From Oceanibaculum nanhaiense (GTDB taxonomy: Bacteria > Pseudomonadota > Alphaproteobacteria > Oceanibaculales > Oceanibaculaceae): DNA of 64,000 bases. Numbering within the stretch: position 1 is the stretch's first letter; the number at the start of each line of letters is the position of its first letter. Shown in pieces: positions 29,138 through 37,170 of the stretch. The stretch spans positions 62,001 to 126,000 of the forward strand of contig NZ_MPOB01000002.1 in assembly GCF_002148795.1 (NCBI RefSeq), given 5' to 3'. The translations under genes and the position numbers were made by a program. The notes beneath the pieces are model-generated. The model was not told the origin of the DNA. It did no database searches and saw nothing but the letters and a program-made list of their open reading frames with translations.

Positions 29138-29995
29138 ATGTCTGACGATATTGAAGAAGACTATCTCGAAGAGGCAGACAGCGGCCGCTTCCATCGTCGG
29201 ACAATCGCGGCGTTGCTGCTCATTGCGCTGCTGATCGCCAGTGTGTTGCTGTGGAACCGGATGGTGGTGTCGATCCGGTCCGGCGAATCCGGCGTGCTCT
29301 ATCGCTTCTTCAGCGGTACCGAGATGGAGCAGATCTACGAGGAAGGCGTGCATCTGCTGTGGCCGTGGGACCGGATGTTCATATACGACATGCGCCTGCA
29401 GACCCGGGAGCGGGAATATTCCCTGCTGACCAGCAGCGGCCTGCCGGTGCATCTGAATGTCGCGGTGCGCTATCGCCCGGATATCCGGATGCTGCCGCTG
29501 CTGCATGTCGCCGTCGGCCCGGATTATCTGGAAAAGGTGGTGTTTCCCGAAACCGAGGCGGTACTGCGCCGCGCGGTCGGCCAGTACGGGCCGGAAGAGG
29601 TCTATACCAGCAAGCGCGGTTTCCTCGAATCCATCGTCGTCAGCAGCCTGTCGAAGGTCGAGAGCCGCTATATCCTGATCGACGATGTGCTGGTGAAGTC
29701 GGTCGATCTGCCAGTGCCAGTGCGCGACGCCATCGAACAGAAGCTGGTGCTGGGCGAGCAGGAAAAAGCCTATGAATACCGGCTGGCCATCGAGCGCAAG
29801 GAGGCCGAGCGCAAGAAGATCGAGGCCGGCGGTATCCAGGAATATCAGCGCCGGGTGGGCGAGACCCTGACCCAGGATCTGCTGCGCTGGCAGGGCATTC
29901 AGGCGACGCGCGAGCTGGCGACCTCCAACAATGCCAAGACGGTGGTTATTGGTGCTGGCAAGGATGGCCTGCCGCTCATCCTCGGCGACCGGTAG
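29138..29995 (+). CDS. SPFH/Band 7 (prohibitin-like) membrane protein
   Basis: A 285-residue protein with an acidic N-terminus, one transmembrane helix at about residues 22-44 and an SPFH domain (SGESGVLYRFFSGTEME...GVHLLWPW...). A charged helical stretch rich in Glu/Lys/Arg (about residues 205-250) follows, as in prohibitins. Such proteins form ring-like scaffolds at the membrane. It starts 94 bases after the PKS stop on the same strand and is followed after 5 bases by the periplasmic-binding-like gene, so the three downstream genes probably form one operon. A role in the PKS pathway is not indicated by the domain itself. Confidence 0.85.
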   Translation: MSDDIEEDYLEEADSGRFHRRTIAALLLIALLIASVLLWNRMVVSIRSGESGVLYRFFSGTEMEQIYEEGVHLLWPWDRMFIYDMRLQTREREYSLLTSSGLPVHLNVAVRYRPDIRMLPLLHVAVGPDYLEKVVFPETEAVLRRAVGQYGPEEVYTSKRGFLESIVVSSLSKVESRYILIDDVLVKSVDLPVPVRDAIEQKLVLGEQEKAYEYRLAIERKEAERKKIEAGGIQEYQRRVGETLTQDLLRWQGIQATRELATSNNAKTVVIGAGKDGLPLILGDR

Positions 29996-30000
29996 CGGCA

Positions 30001-31329
30001 ATGCGGCGTATTCGTGCAATAGCCTCCCGCGTGGCTGGCGACTGGACCCTCGCGTCCTGGCTGCTGTCCGGGCTGGTCGTGGCGGCGGTGGCCGGCATGG
30101 CGGCTTTTCTGTATCTCGGCCCGCAGCGCCCACAGCCCGCCCTGGCCGGCGAGCGCTTCAAGATCGTCGTGGTCTATCCCGACGACCCCAGCAGCCGGCA
30201 GTTTCTGGAGGGAGTCCGGCTGGCGGTTGACGAGGTGAATGCCGGGAACGGTATGGCCGGCGCCTATCTCGAAGCGGTCTATGCGCCGGAGGAACGCTTC
30301 ACCGACAAGATGAAGCTGAGCGATGTGGTGGAGCGGACGATGGCGCTGGCGGGGCGCATCGCGCGCGACCCGGACGTCATGGCGGTCGTCGGCCATGGCT
30401 ATTCCGCAACGGCGGTGCCGGCCAGCGCCATCTATAATCGCGAGAACAAGCTGTTTTTTGCCACCCATGCCACGGCGACCTCGCTCAGCAATCTGCAGTT
30501 CAGCAATCTGTTCGCCTTGCAGCCCAACAATGCCGACATTGCGCGCGTGATGGCGCATTTCGCCATGTCGCAGGGCATGCGGCGCTTTGTCGTGCTGTCC
30601 GACAGCAGCGGATACGGCACGGAGACGACGAATCAGTTCCGCAGTTTCATCGCCCAGGAGGGCGGCGAGATCCTGTATCGCGGCGCTCTGTCGGCCGAAG
30701 GGCGCTCCGTCGATGACCTGCTGCTGTTCATTCTGGAAAACAGCCTGTTCACGGCCAACGAGATCGATGCGTTTTTCATCACCACCAATTCGATCGAGGA
30801 TGCCGGCGAATTCATCAGGCGCGCCCGCATGCTGGGCCTCAGCATGCCGATATTGGGGTCGGAGAATCTGTTCGCCCGCGCGCTTGAAGACTCGGTGGGG
30901 CTGGAGAACATGCATGATGTCGCGGCGGTGTCGCTCTATGACGATAATAGCGACAGCGCGATCGCACGGCGTTTCTCAGTGGATTATGAGGTCCGCTATG
31001 GCGAGCGGCCGGACCTGTTTGCCGCCACTGGCTATGATGCGATCAAGCTACTGGATTATGTTGTCGATCTAACCGGCTCGCGCGATGTCGATACGCTGGA
31101 GGACAAGCTGCGGGTGATGCGCTACGAGGTTCCCTTCGAGGGCGCAACCGGCCGAATCTCCTTCGACAGCACCGGTCTGATTACCGACACCGAAACCTTT
31201 ATCGTTTATCATAATGGAAAGAGTTTCGGGACGGTGGCAAAGTACCAAAAGCCTTTCGTGTGGCACGGCTCAAGCGCGCCGTCTCATAGCGGACCGCCAT
31301 CGGCAATCGTCAAGGATTACATGCGATGA
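30001..31329 (+). CDS. membrane-anchored type 1 periplasmic-binding-like protein (LivK family)
   Basis: A 442-residue protein with an N-terminal hydrophobic helix (about 20-40) and no clear signal-peptidase or lipobox site, so it is probably anchored facing the periplasm. The body is a type 1 periplasmic-binding fold: FKIVVVYPDDP, DVMAVVGHGYS, FATHATAT and GTETTNQF are typical of amino-acid-binding ABC receptors. No ABC permease or ATPase is nearby. Together with the SPFH gene upstream and the small membrane protein overlapping its stop, it looks like part of a sensing or scaffold complex rather than an importer. That is inference. Confidence 0.8.
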   Translation: MRRIRAIASRVAGDWTLASWLLSGLVVAAVAGMAAFLYLGPQRPQPALAGERFKIVVVYPDDPSSRQFLEGVRLAVDEVNAGNGMAGAYLEAVYAPEERFTDKMKLSDVVERTMALAGRIARDPDVMAVVGHGYSATAVPASAIYNRENKLFFATHATATSLSNLQFSNLFALQPNNADIARVMAHFAMSQGMRRFVVLSDSSGYGTETTNQFRSFIAQEGGEILYRGALSAEGRSVDDLLLFILENSLFTANEIDAFFITTNSIEDAGEFIRRARMLGLSMPILGSENLFARALEDSVGLENMHDVAAVSLYDDNSDSAIARRFSVDYEVRYGERPDLFAATGYDAIKLLDYVVDLTGSRDVDTLEDKLRVMRYEVPFEGATGRISFDSTGLITDTETFIVYHNGKSFGTVAKYQKPFVWHGSSAPSHSGPPSAIVKDYMR

Positions 31330-31520
31330 CCTTTTTCTTGCATCCCGCAGTGCTTGTAACCTGGATCGGCGCGAGCTGGCTGATCGGCATTCTCGGCCGC
31401 AACAAGCGGTTCGGCTTTCTGGGGAATTTCCTGATCGCGTTCCTGTTCAGCCCGGTGGTCGGCGTGATCGTGCTGCTGGCCTCCGACGACAGGGTCGGTA
31501 AACGGGCAAAGCTGCTCTAG
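31326..31520 (+). CDS. 64-residue membrane protein, third gene of the SPFH operon
   Basis: A small hydrophobic protein with two predicted membrane helices (about 5-23 and 30-52) joined by a basic GRNKRFG loop. It overlaps the upstream binding-protein stop as ATGA. Similar short proteins are common as uncharacterised membrane proteins. It ends just before a bidirectional terminator. Function unknown. Confidence 0.65.
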   Translation: MTFFLHPAVLVTWIGASWLIGILGRNKRFGFLGNFLIAFLFSPVVGVIVLLASDDRVGKRAKLL

Positions 31521-31588
31521 CCTCGCAGCCAGGAGCATTAAGACCGGGGGCGTTAAGCCTTGGAACAACGCTAAGCCTGGGAACGCAA

Positions 31589-31623
31589 AAACGCCGCCGT
31601 CCCTTGCCGGGGCGGCGGCGTTT
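31589..31623. terminator. bidirectional intrinsic terminator
   Basis: An 11-bp perfect stem (31589-31599 with 31613-31623) ends in TTT on the plus strand and TTT on the minus strand. It lies between the convergent SPFH operon and the DUF697 gene and can serve both. Confidence 0.75.
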
Positions 31624-31658
31624 GCCGTTTGGCTGATCGCTGGAAGGCGCGGCCGAAA

Positions 31659-32237
31659 TCAGGCGGCGGGCGCTTCCTCGAAATCGGCTTCGGCGGAGCG
31701 CTTGCGGGCTTCGGCCTTGACCTTGGCGGCCAGCTTCTTGCCCTTCTCGAACTGCTCCTCGTAATAGCCGCGCATGCTCTCGACATCGAAGTCGAAGACC
31801 GTGCCGCCCTCCTCGAAATGCTTCAGATAGGCGCGGCCAACGGCGTAGGTCGAGCCGCCGGCGATAGCCGGCATCGAGACCATGCCCAGCATCCAGCCGA
31901 TGCCCGGGATCGCCTTGGTCATGCTGATCGCGACAGCGGCGCCGACACCATAGCCGAGCACGCCGCCGGCCAGCGCGGTGATGACGTTGCGCACGGCGCG
32001 TTCGGAGAACGGCGTTCCGTAAAGCTGCGAAAGCTTCTGGATCATGCGCAGCTGGATCGCCGTAACGGCGGCGATGTCGAACAGCGGAACCGGCACGATG
32101 GCCGCCGCGACCGAGGCGATCACGTAGCTCTTGATCTTGCTCTCGCCGCTCAGCGCGCGCGCCACGTCGTCGGAGCCGGCAACAGCGGCTGTCTTGGTAT
32201 CGGCGTTGGTGCCGCTTTCGGTGGATTTCGTGGCCAT
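31659..32237 (-). CDS. DUF697 family membrane protein
   Basis: A 192-residue protein with a low-complexity Ser/Thr/Ala N-terminus and the DUF697 hydrophobic core (SYVIASVAAAIVPVPLFDIAA, a second Gly/Ala-rich membrane segment and IPGIGWMLG). The C-terminal 40 residues are charged and helical (YYEEQFEKGKKLAAKVKAEARK). The start is the ATG preceded by a GGGAGAG ribosome site; an upstream in-frame extension has no such site. DUF697 proteins associate with GTPases in some bacteria, but none is next to it here. Function unknown. Confidence 0.8.
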   Translation of the reverse strand: MATKSTESGTNADTKTAAVAGSDDVARALSGESKIKSYVIASVAAAIVPVPLFDIAAVTAIQLRMIQKLSQLYGTPFSERAVRNVITALAGGVLGYGVGAAVAISMTKAIPGIGWMLGMVSMPAIAGGSTYAVGRAYLKHFEEGGTVFDFDVESMRGYYEEQFEKGKKLAAKVKAEARKRSAEADFEEAPAA

Positions 32238-32606
32238 CAGCTCTCTCCCGTTGTTCCCCCGCCCGCCCGAGACGGGCCGGAGGCTGGTTCCAAGATCGGG
32301 GCGGACGGCACAATGCCGGGCAACCCTGTGGGCAACCCCGCCTGGCCAGCGCATCCCGCCCCTTGCCGCCAGCCCGCCTAATTCTTTCCGGCCGCCAAAT
32401 ATTAGCGGACAGATACAGCGGACGGTACCGCTTCGGCGCCGCGATGGAAAGAGGGTAAATGTCCTGATGGCTCTGTTTCATCAATCCTTTACATGCCGTT
32501 TGAGCGATCGCTGGCGGCGGCTTGCCGATCCGTGCCCGCCGTGCGATCCCTGTGGGACGGCCCTGTGCGCGGGCCAAGAGGGCAGACGACAATACGGAAA
32601 AAAGGA
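32238..32606. other. intergenic region upstream of DUF697 and AT-like genes
   Basis: A 369-base divergent region. It must hold the promoters of the two flanking genes. A relatively AT-rich patch lies at 32380-32500, but I see no convincing -35/-10 pair or operator and no RNA gene. An in-frame extension of the AT-like gene to 32493 lacks a ribosome site. Confidence 0.4.
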
Positions 32607-33596
32607 ATGAGTGCCGGCATGACAGACGCCAATTCCAGACGCCCGGTGGTGTTCTGCTTCGCCGGCCAGGGCGCGCAATATTTTCGCATGGCGGCGGATC
32701 TGTACGAGCAGGAGCCGGTGTTCCGCGACTGGATGCGGATCGGAGACGCGCTGCTGCGGGAGCGGTTCGGCTATTCGCTGATTACGGAAATCTACGGGCC
32801 GGACCGCCGCATCGGCGATCCGTTCGACCGGCTGGCGGTCAGCCATCCGGCGCTGTTCCTGGTGCAGTATGCGGCGGCGCGGGCGGTGATGCAGCGCGGG
32901 CTGCGGCCCGACCTGCTGCTGGGTGTCAGCCTGGGTGAATTCGTCGCCATGTGTGTCGCCGGCATGATGCCGTTCGAGGAGGCGCTGCTGCATGTCGCCG
33001 ACCAGCCGGCCCGGTTCGAGGCCAGCTGTCCGCCCGGCGGCATGATCGCGGTGCTGGCGCCGCCTGCGCTGCAGCAGGAGACGCCGGTGCTGGCGCAGAA
33101 CAGCGAGATCGCGGGCATCAGTTCCGACGGGCATTTCGTGCTGTCGGCGCCGGCCGCGGCGCTGGCACCGATCGAGGCGGAACTGCGCGCCCGGGCGGTC
33201 GCCTTCCAGCGCCTGCCGGTGGGCTTCGCCTTTCATTCGCACTGGATCGATCCGGCGGCGGAGTCCTGCCGCGCCGCCTCTGCCGGGCTGCGCTTCGATC
33301 CGCCGTTCTGGCCGTGCTGGTCGAGCTGCCTGGGCGGCCCGCTGGACCCTGCCGCGCTGCCGCCCGACTTCCTGTGGCGCATCGTGCGCGCGCCGATGGA
33401 TCTGAGCGGGTGCTTCACAGCCTTGGAAGAAACGGGCGGGGCGCGCTATGTCGATCTCAGCCCGTCGGGCACGCTGGCCGCGCTGGCACGGCAGAACATG
33501 GCGGCTACATCCGCGTCTCAAACCCTGCCGCTGCTGTCGCCGTTCGGCGGTAATATGAAGCGGCTGGCGGGGCTGGCGGAGATCGCGCAGCTGTGA
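32607..33596 (+). CDS. free-standing acyltransferase-fold protein, probable PKS proofreading acyl hydrolase
   Basis: A 329-residue AT-fold protein with AGQGAQYF at the N-terminus, a GVSLGE nucleophile elbow and FAFHSHW carrying the active-site His. In malonyl-loading ATs a conserved Arg follows the elbow (the RG of VRxRG); here the aligned segment reads HVADQPAR, with Gln-Pro at that spot. Loss of the carboxylate-binding Arg fits the PedC-like acyl hydrolases that clear stalled chains from trans-AT PKSs. It is the only AT-like gene in the window and lies 3.6 kb downstream of the PKS genes. Start chosen at 32607 (CGGA eight bases upstream); 32619 is an alternative. Confidence 0.8.
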   Translation: MSAGMTDANSRRPVVFCFAGQGAQYFRMAADLYEQEPVFRDWMRIGDALLRERFGYSLITEIYGPDRRIGDPFDRLAVSHPALFLVQYAAARAVMQRGLRPDLLLGVSLGEFVAMCVAGMMPFEEALLHVADQPARFEASCPPGGMIAVLAPPALQQETPVLAQNSEIAGISSDGHFVLSAPAAALAPIEAELRARAVAFQRLPVGFAFHSHWIDPAAESCRAASAGLRFDPPFWPCWSSCLGGPLDPAALPPDFLWRIVRAPMDLSGCFTALEETGGARYVDLSPSGTLAALARQNMAATSASQTLPLLSPFGGNMKRLAGLAEIAQL

Positions 33597-33660
33597 CTGC
33601 TCCCGCTGAACGGGAGGCTTGCGGTCTCGGTGCTGTGTGGGGCTGTGCCGTCTGGTGGAA

Positions 33661-33735
<75 letters not shown>

Positions 33736-33941
33736 ATTCCATGCGGCGTTCGGGTCCAAAACGGGCTGGTCCCTGAACGGAGCGAAGCGTTTAGCACCGC
33801 CGCGCCGCCAAGGCAAGCCCGACGAGCGCCCTGCCGCACGGTTTTTCGCAGCATCGTGCCGCGCCCCAGGAACCATTGCCAGAACCGCCCTCCGAAGCTG
33901 GCTGATGACAGACTCTCACCGTCGCCTTATCATCTTTCGCA

Positions 33942-34904
33942 ATGGCACAAGACACGGCTTTTCCTGATCTTCCCGGCAGCGAATGGGGGCTGGGCGATGA
34001 CAGCCTCGCGGCGGAGATCGCGCCGGCGTTCGAGGTCTTGCGCCCGGAGTGCCAGCGCCTGCCGCTGGTCTTCGCCTCGCCGCACAGCGGCAGCGTCTAT
34101 CCGGAATCGCTGAAGGCCGCCTCCCGGCTCACCGATCACGCCCTGCGCAAGTCGGAGGATTGCTTCGTCGACGAGATTGTCGCCGCCGCACCCGGTCTCG
34201 GCGCGCCGCTGATCCGCGCGCTGTTCCCGCGCGTCTATGTCGATCCCAACCGCGAGCCGTTCGAGCTGGACCCGGCGATGTTCGACGGCCAGCTACCGGA
34301 CTACGCCAATGTGCGTTCGCCGCGGGTGTCGGCGGGGCTTGGGACCATCGCGCGCATCGTCGCCGATGGCGAGCCGATCTACCGGGAAAAGCTGCCGGTG
34401 GCGGAGGCGATGCGCCGCATCTCCACCTGCTACCGCCCCTATCATGCGGCGCTGGCCGGGCTGATCGCGGAGACGCGGCAGCGTTTCGGCTTCGCGATCC
34501 TGGTCGATTGCCATTCCATGCCCTCCACCGGCCTGTCGCCGATCGGCAGCGGCCCCTACGAGCGCAAGGGCGGTTTACAGAAGGGCGGGCGTATCGACAC
34601 GGTGCTGGGCGATTGCTTCGGCACCGCCTGCTCGCCGGCGGTGAGCGAGCGCTGCGAGGCGCTGCTGCGCGGGCTGGGCTATTCCGTGGTGCGCAACCAC
34701 CCTTATGCCGGCGGCTACACCACCCGGCATTACGGCCGCCCGCGCGAGGGCGTGCATGCGATCCAGATCGAGATCAACCGGTCGCTCTACATGGATGAGC
34801 GGCAATTGCTCCGCAAGCCGCACCTCACGGTGCTGGCGGATGAGATGCGCACCCTGATCGAGGGGCTGGGCGAGATCAACCTGAACCTGCTGGCTGCCGA
34901 ATGA
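33942..34904 (+). CDS. N-formylglutamate amidohydrolase family protein
   Basis: A 320-residue protein of the N-formylglutamate amidohydrolase family, which hydrolyses N-formylglutamate at the end of one histidine-degradation route. Conserved segments include FASPHSGSVYP, VYVDPNREPFELD, VDCHSMPS and HPYAGGYTTRHYG, with His, Asp and Glu suited to metal binding. No hut genes are adjacent, so a general deformylase role is possible. The acetyltransferase gene downstream starts inside its stop codon (ATGA), so the two are cotranscribed. Confidence 0.88.
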   Translation: MAQDTAFPDLPGSEWGLGDDSLAAEIAPAFEVLRPECQRLPLVFASPHSGSVYPESLKAASRLTDHALRKSEDCFVDEIVAAAPGLGAPLIRALFPRVYVDPNREPFELDPAMFDGQLPDYANVRSPRVSAGLGTIARIVADGEPIYREKLPVAEAMRRISTCYRPYHAALAGLIAETRQRFGFAILVDCHSMPSTGLSPIGSGPYERKGGLQKGGRIDTVLGDCFGTACSPAVSERCEALLRGLGYSVVRNHPYAGGYTTRHYGRPREGVHAIQIEINRSLYMDERQLLRKPHLTVLADEMRTLIEGLGEINLNLLAAE

Positions 34905-35440
34905 ATCTCGATACCGTTGTCGTCCGCGACGCCCTCGACTCCGACATCCCGACGATCCGCGCCATCTATGCCCATCATGTGCTGCACGGTCTGGCCAGCT
35001 TCGAGGAGGAGGCGCCCGACGAGGCCGAGATGCGGCGCCGCTTCCACAGTTACAGGGATGCCGGCTTTCCCTATCTCGCCGCCAAGCTGGGGGGAGATCT
35101 GGTCGGCTATGCCTATGCCGGCCAGTACCGGCCGCGCCCCGGCTACCGCTATTCGGCGGAGGATTCGGTCTATGTGCGCGAGGGGATGGCCGGCAAGGGC
35201 ATCGGCCGTGCCCTGCTGTCGGCGCTGCTGACGCGCTGTACCGAGGCCGGGTTCCGGCAGATGATCGCGATCATCGGCGACAGTGCCAATCATGGCTCCA
35301 TCGGGCTGCACAAGGCGCTGGGCTTCGAGAGGGTGGGCACCATCCGATCGGTCGGCTTCAAGCATGGCCGCTGGGTGGATAGCGTGCTGATGCAGCGCGC
35401 GCTGGGCGAGGGCGATTCCACCCTGCCGCCGCCGCGCTGA
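34901..35440 (+). CDS. GNAT N-acetyltransferase, phosphinothricin acetyltransferase-like
   Basis: A 179-residue GNAT enzyme. The acetyl-CoA-binding motif is seen as VREGMAGKGIGRALLSALL, followed by MIAIIGDSANHGSIGLHKALGF and a FKHGRWVDSVLMQR end, which are typical of Pat/YncA-type enzymes acting on amino-acid-like amines. Coupled by a 4-base overlap to the amidohydrolase gene, so both may act on acylated amino acids. The true substrate cannot be told. Confidence 0.88.
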   Translation: MNLDTVVVRDALDSDIPTIRAIYAHHVLHGLASFEEEAPDEAEMRRRFHSYRDAGFPYLAAKLGGDLVGYAYAGQYRPRPGYRYSAEDSVYVREGMAGKGIGRALLSALLTRCTEAGFRQMIAIIGDSANHGSIGLHKALGFERVGTIRSVGFKHGRWVDSVLMQRALGEGDSTLPPPR

Positions 35441-35461
35441 CAGCGGCTTCTTCGCACATGC

Positions 35462-35491
35462 AAAAAAATGGGCCGTGCGGTTGCACGGCCC
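35462..35491 (-). terminator. Rho-independent terminator of the sRNA
   Basis: A perfect 9-bp stem GGGCCGTGC/GCACGGCCC with a 4-base loop, followed on the minus strand by ATTTTTTT. On the plus strand the hairpin has no T-run, so it works for minus-strand transcription. Confidence 0.85.
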
Positions 35492-35549
35492 AAGTTTAGG
35501 GAGGAAACGCCCAAAAGTGCGTACGACAGAGGACAAGGTCATGTCGCAC
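35462..35549 (-). ncRNA. mmgR: putative trans-acting sRNA, mmgR / alpha-r8-like
   Basis: A complete sRNA unit on the minus strand. After a 5' hairpin (35549 to about 35517) comes a single-stranded TTTCCTCCCT (35507-35498), then a strong 9-bp GC hairpin and seven T's. The 10-mer TTTCCTCCCT between two hairpins is the hallmark I know from the alphaproteobacterial alpha-r8 sRNA MmgR, which limits polyhydroxybutyrate storage in Sinorhizobium. The motif can pair with ribosome-binding sites. A consensus promoter lies at the right distance. No protein is encoded. The 5' end is estimated from the promoter. Confidence 0.78.
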
Positions 35550-35554
35550 TGCAA

Positions 35555-35583
35555 AATATGATCCTCGTCTTTCGGCTTGTCAA
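35555..35583 (-). promoter_or_regulatory. sigma-70 promoter of the sRNA
   Basis: TTGACA (35583-35578), a 17-base spacer and CATATT (35560-35555) on the minus strand. Transcription would start about 35550-35547, just ahead of the first sRNA hairpin. Confidence 0.7.
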
Positions 35584-35927
35584 CGCATTCTCTTGTGAAA
35601 AAAGATAAGAAAATCATGGAATCCATAGCGCGTAATCCTGTGAAAGAATTAACTTTGCATTGCAGCATAATCGGTCGCGTGGTGCGGGGGACTCGGTAAT
35701 CATCATTCGCATTCGCCCCGCCGCCATGATCGGCAGAACGCGTTCCGGCAGAATCCAGGTGGTTGCCTTCGGGCTGCATATGTTATTTTACTGAAGTGCC
35801 GGGCTTGCCTGGCACAGGCCAGAAATAACCAAGAAAACGGGCCCGCAAAATCGACGGCGTCCGCTCCCGCGAAAAGAACGGTTTCATAGGGTATTGCGAC
35901 CCCGCTCAGCCGCGTGGGGTTGCCTTG

Positions 35928-37163
35928 ATGTGGGGTTCGGCGGTGACAGAAAATGGCAAGCAGGCACCTGCGGCGGGGGCAGCCATGCAGGGGGACGTGC
36001 ATGGGGACATGCAGGGAGAGCTGATCGGGCGGGCGCTCGACGCTTCGGATGTCGGGGTGGTGATCTATGATGCGGCGGACCGGCTGGCTTGCTGCAATTC
36101 CGCTTTCCGGCAGTTTTTCCCCGACTGGTCGCCGCATTTCCGGATCGGCCGGTTCCGGCGCGATATCCTGCACGATTGTCTTGCCTCCGGGATGCTGCCG
36201 CCGAAGGGCGTCGAATCGGGCGAGGACTGGATCGACCGGCTGGTGTCCGAACGGCGCCCGCCCTGGACCAATCCGGAGCAGCAGCTGGCCGACGGGCGCT
36301 GGCTGCGCGGCGAACTGAAGCTGCTGGAGGATGGCAGCATCCTCGTCACCCAGGTGGACATCACGGTCGAGAAACAGCGCGAGATGACTCTGCTGCTGCA
36401 GCGCAGCGAGGCGGAGCGGTCCGAGCGCAGCAAGACCGAATTCCTGTCGAACATGACGCATGAGCTGCGCACGCCGCTGAACGCGATCCTGGGCTTTTCC
36501 GAACTGATCATGAGCGAGGTGAACGGGCCGCTGGGCGATCCGCGCTATCGCGCCTATGCCGCCAGCATCCGCGAGAGCGGGGATTATCTGCTGTCGATCA
36601 TCAACGATCTGCTCGACATAGCGAAATTCAATGCCGGCCGTACCCAGCTGGCCGAGGCGCGGGTCGATCTCGCCGGCATCGTCGCGGCGGTGGCGCGTAT
36701 GATCGAGGGGCGGGCCCAGCATGGCGCGATCGATTTCCACGTCGCGCTGGAGCCGCCGACCCCGGACCTGCTGGCCGACGAAAGACAGCTGAAACAGATG
36801 CTGCTGAACCTGGCCTCGAATGCGGTGAAGTTCACGCCACCCGGCGGCGAGGTCCATATCGCCGGCGTGATGACGGAGGAGGGCGGCTACGCGCTGACGG
36901 TCCGCGATACCGGCATTGGCATGGCGGAGGCGGATATCCCGGTGGCGCTGGCGCCGTTCGGGCAGATCGATTCCTCGCTGGCGCGCGGCCATCACGGCAC
37001 CGGGCTTGGCCTGCCGCTGGTGAAATCGATGATCGAAGCGCATGGCGGCCGGCTGCTGCTGGTCAGCCGCCCCGGCACGGGCACCACTGCGACCCTGCTG
37101 TTCCCGGCCCGCCGCGTGCTGACCGACCGCGCCGCCCCCGCCGGCGAACAGACGGCGAAGTAG
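35928..37163 (+). CDS. PAS-domain sensor histidine kinase
   Basis: A 411-residue cytoplasmic kinase: an N-terminal PAS domain (about 30-140, VGVVIYDAADRLACCN), a coiled segment, a HisKA box with MTHELRTPLNAILGFSE (His178) and an HATPase domain with NLASNAVKFTPPGG, VRDTGIGM and GTGLGLPL. No membrane helix is visible, so the signal is probably cytosolic. No response regulator gene is adjacent, making it an orphan. ATG 35928 is taken as start because GGGG lies eight bases upstream; GTG 35943 is possible. The 490-base region upstream contains the sRNA and an AT-rich stretch that probably holds its promoter. Confidence 0.9.
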   Translation: MWGSAVTENGKQAPAAGAAMQGDVHGDMQGELIGRALDASDVGVVIYDAADRLACCNSAFRQFFPDWSPHFRIGRFRRDILHDCLASGMLPPKGVESGEDWIDRLVSERRPPWTNPEQQLADGRWLRGELKLLEDGSILVTQVDITVEKQREMTLLLQRSEAERSERSKTEFLSNMTHELRTPLNAILGFSELIMSEVNGPLGDPRYRAYAASIRESGDYLLSIINDLLDIAKFNAGRTQLAEARVDLAGIVAAVARMIEGRAQHGAIDFHVALEPPTPDLLADERQLKQMLLNLASNAVKFTPPGGEVHIAGVMTEEGGYALTVRDTGIGMAEADIPVALAPFGQIDSSLARGHHGTGLGLPLVKSMIEAHGGRLLLVSRPGTGTTATLLFPARRVLTDRAAPAGEQTAK

Positions 37164-37170
37164 GGGGCTC

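Noticed and set aside
29098-29145. 15-codon frame between the PKS and the SPFH gene
   Set aside because: Too short, no family match and no sign of a leader-peptide function.
32493-32606. Longer N-terminus for the AT-like protein
   Set aside because: The extension lacks a ribosome-binding site and does not resemble AT-fold proteins.
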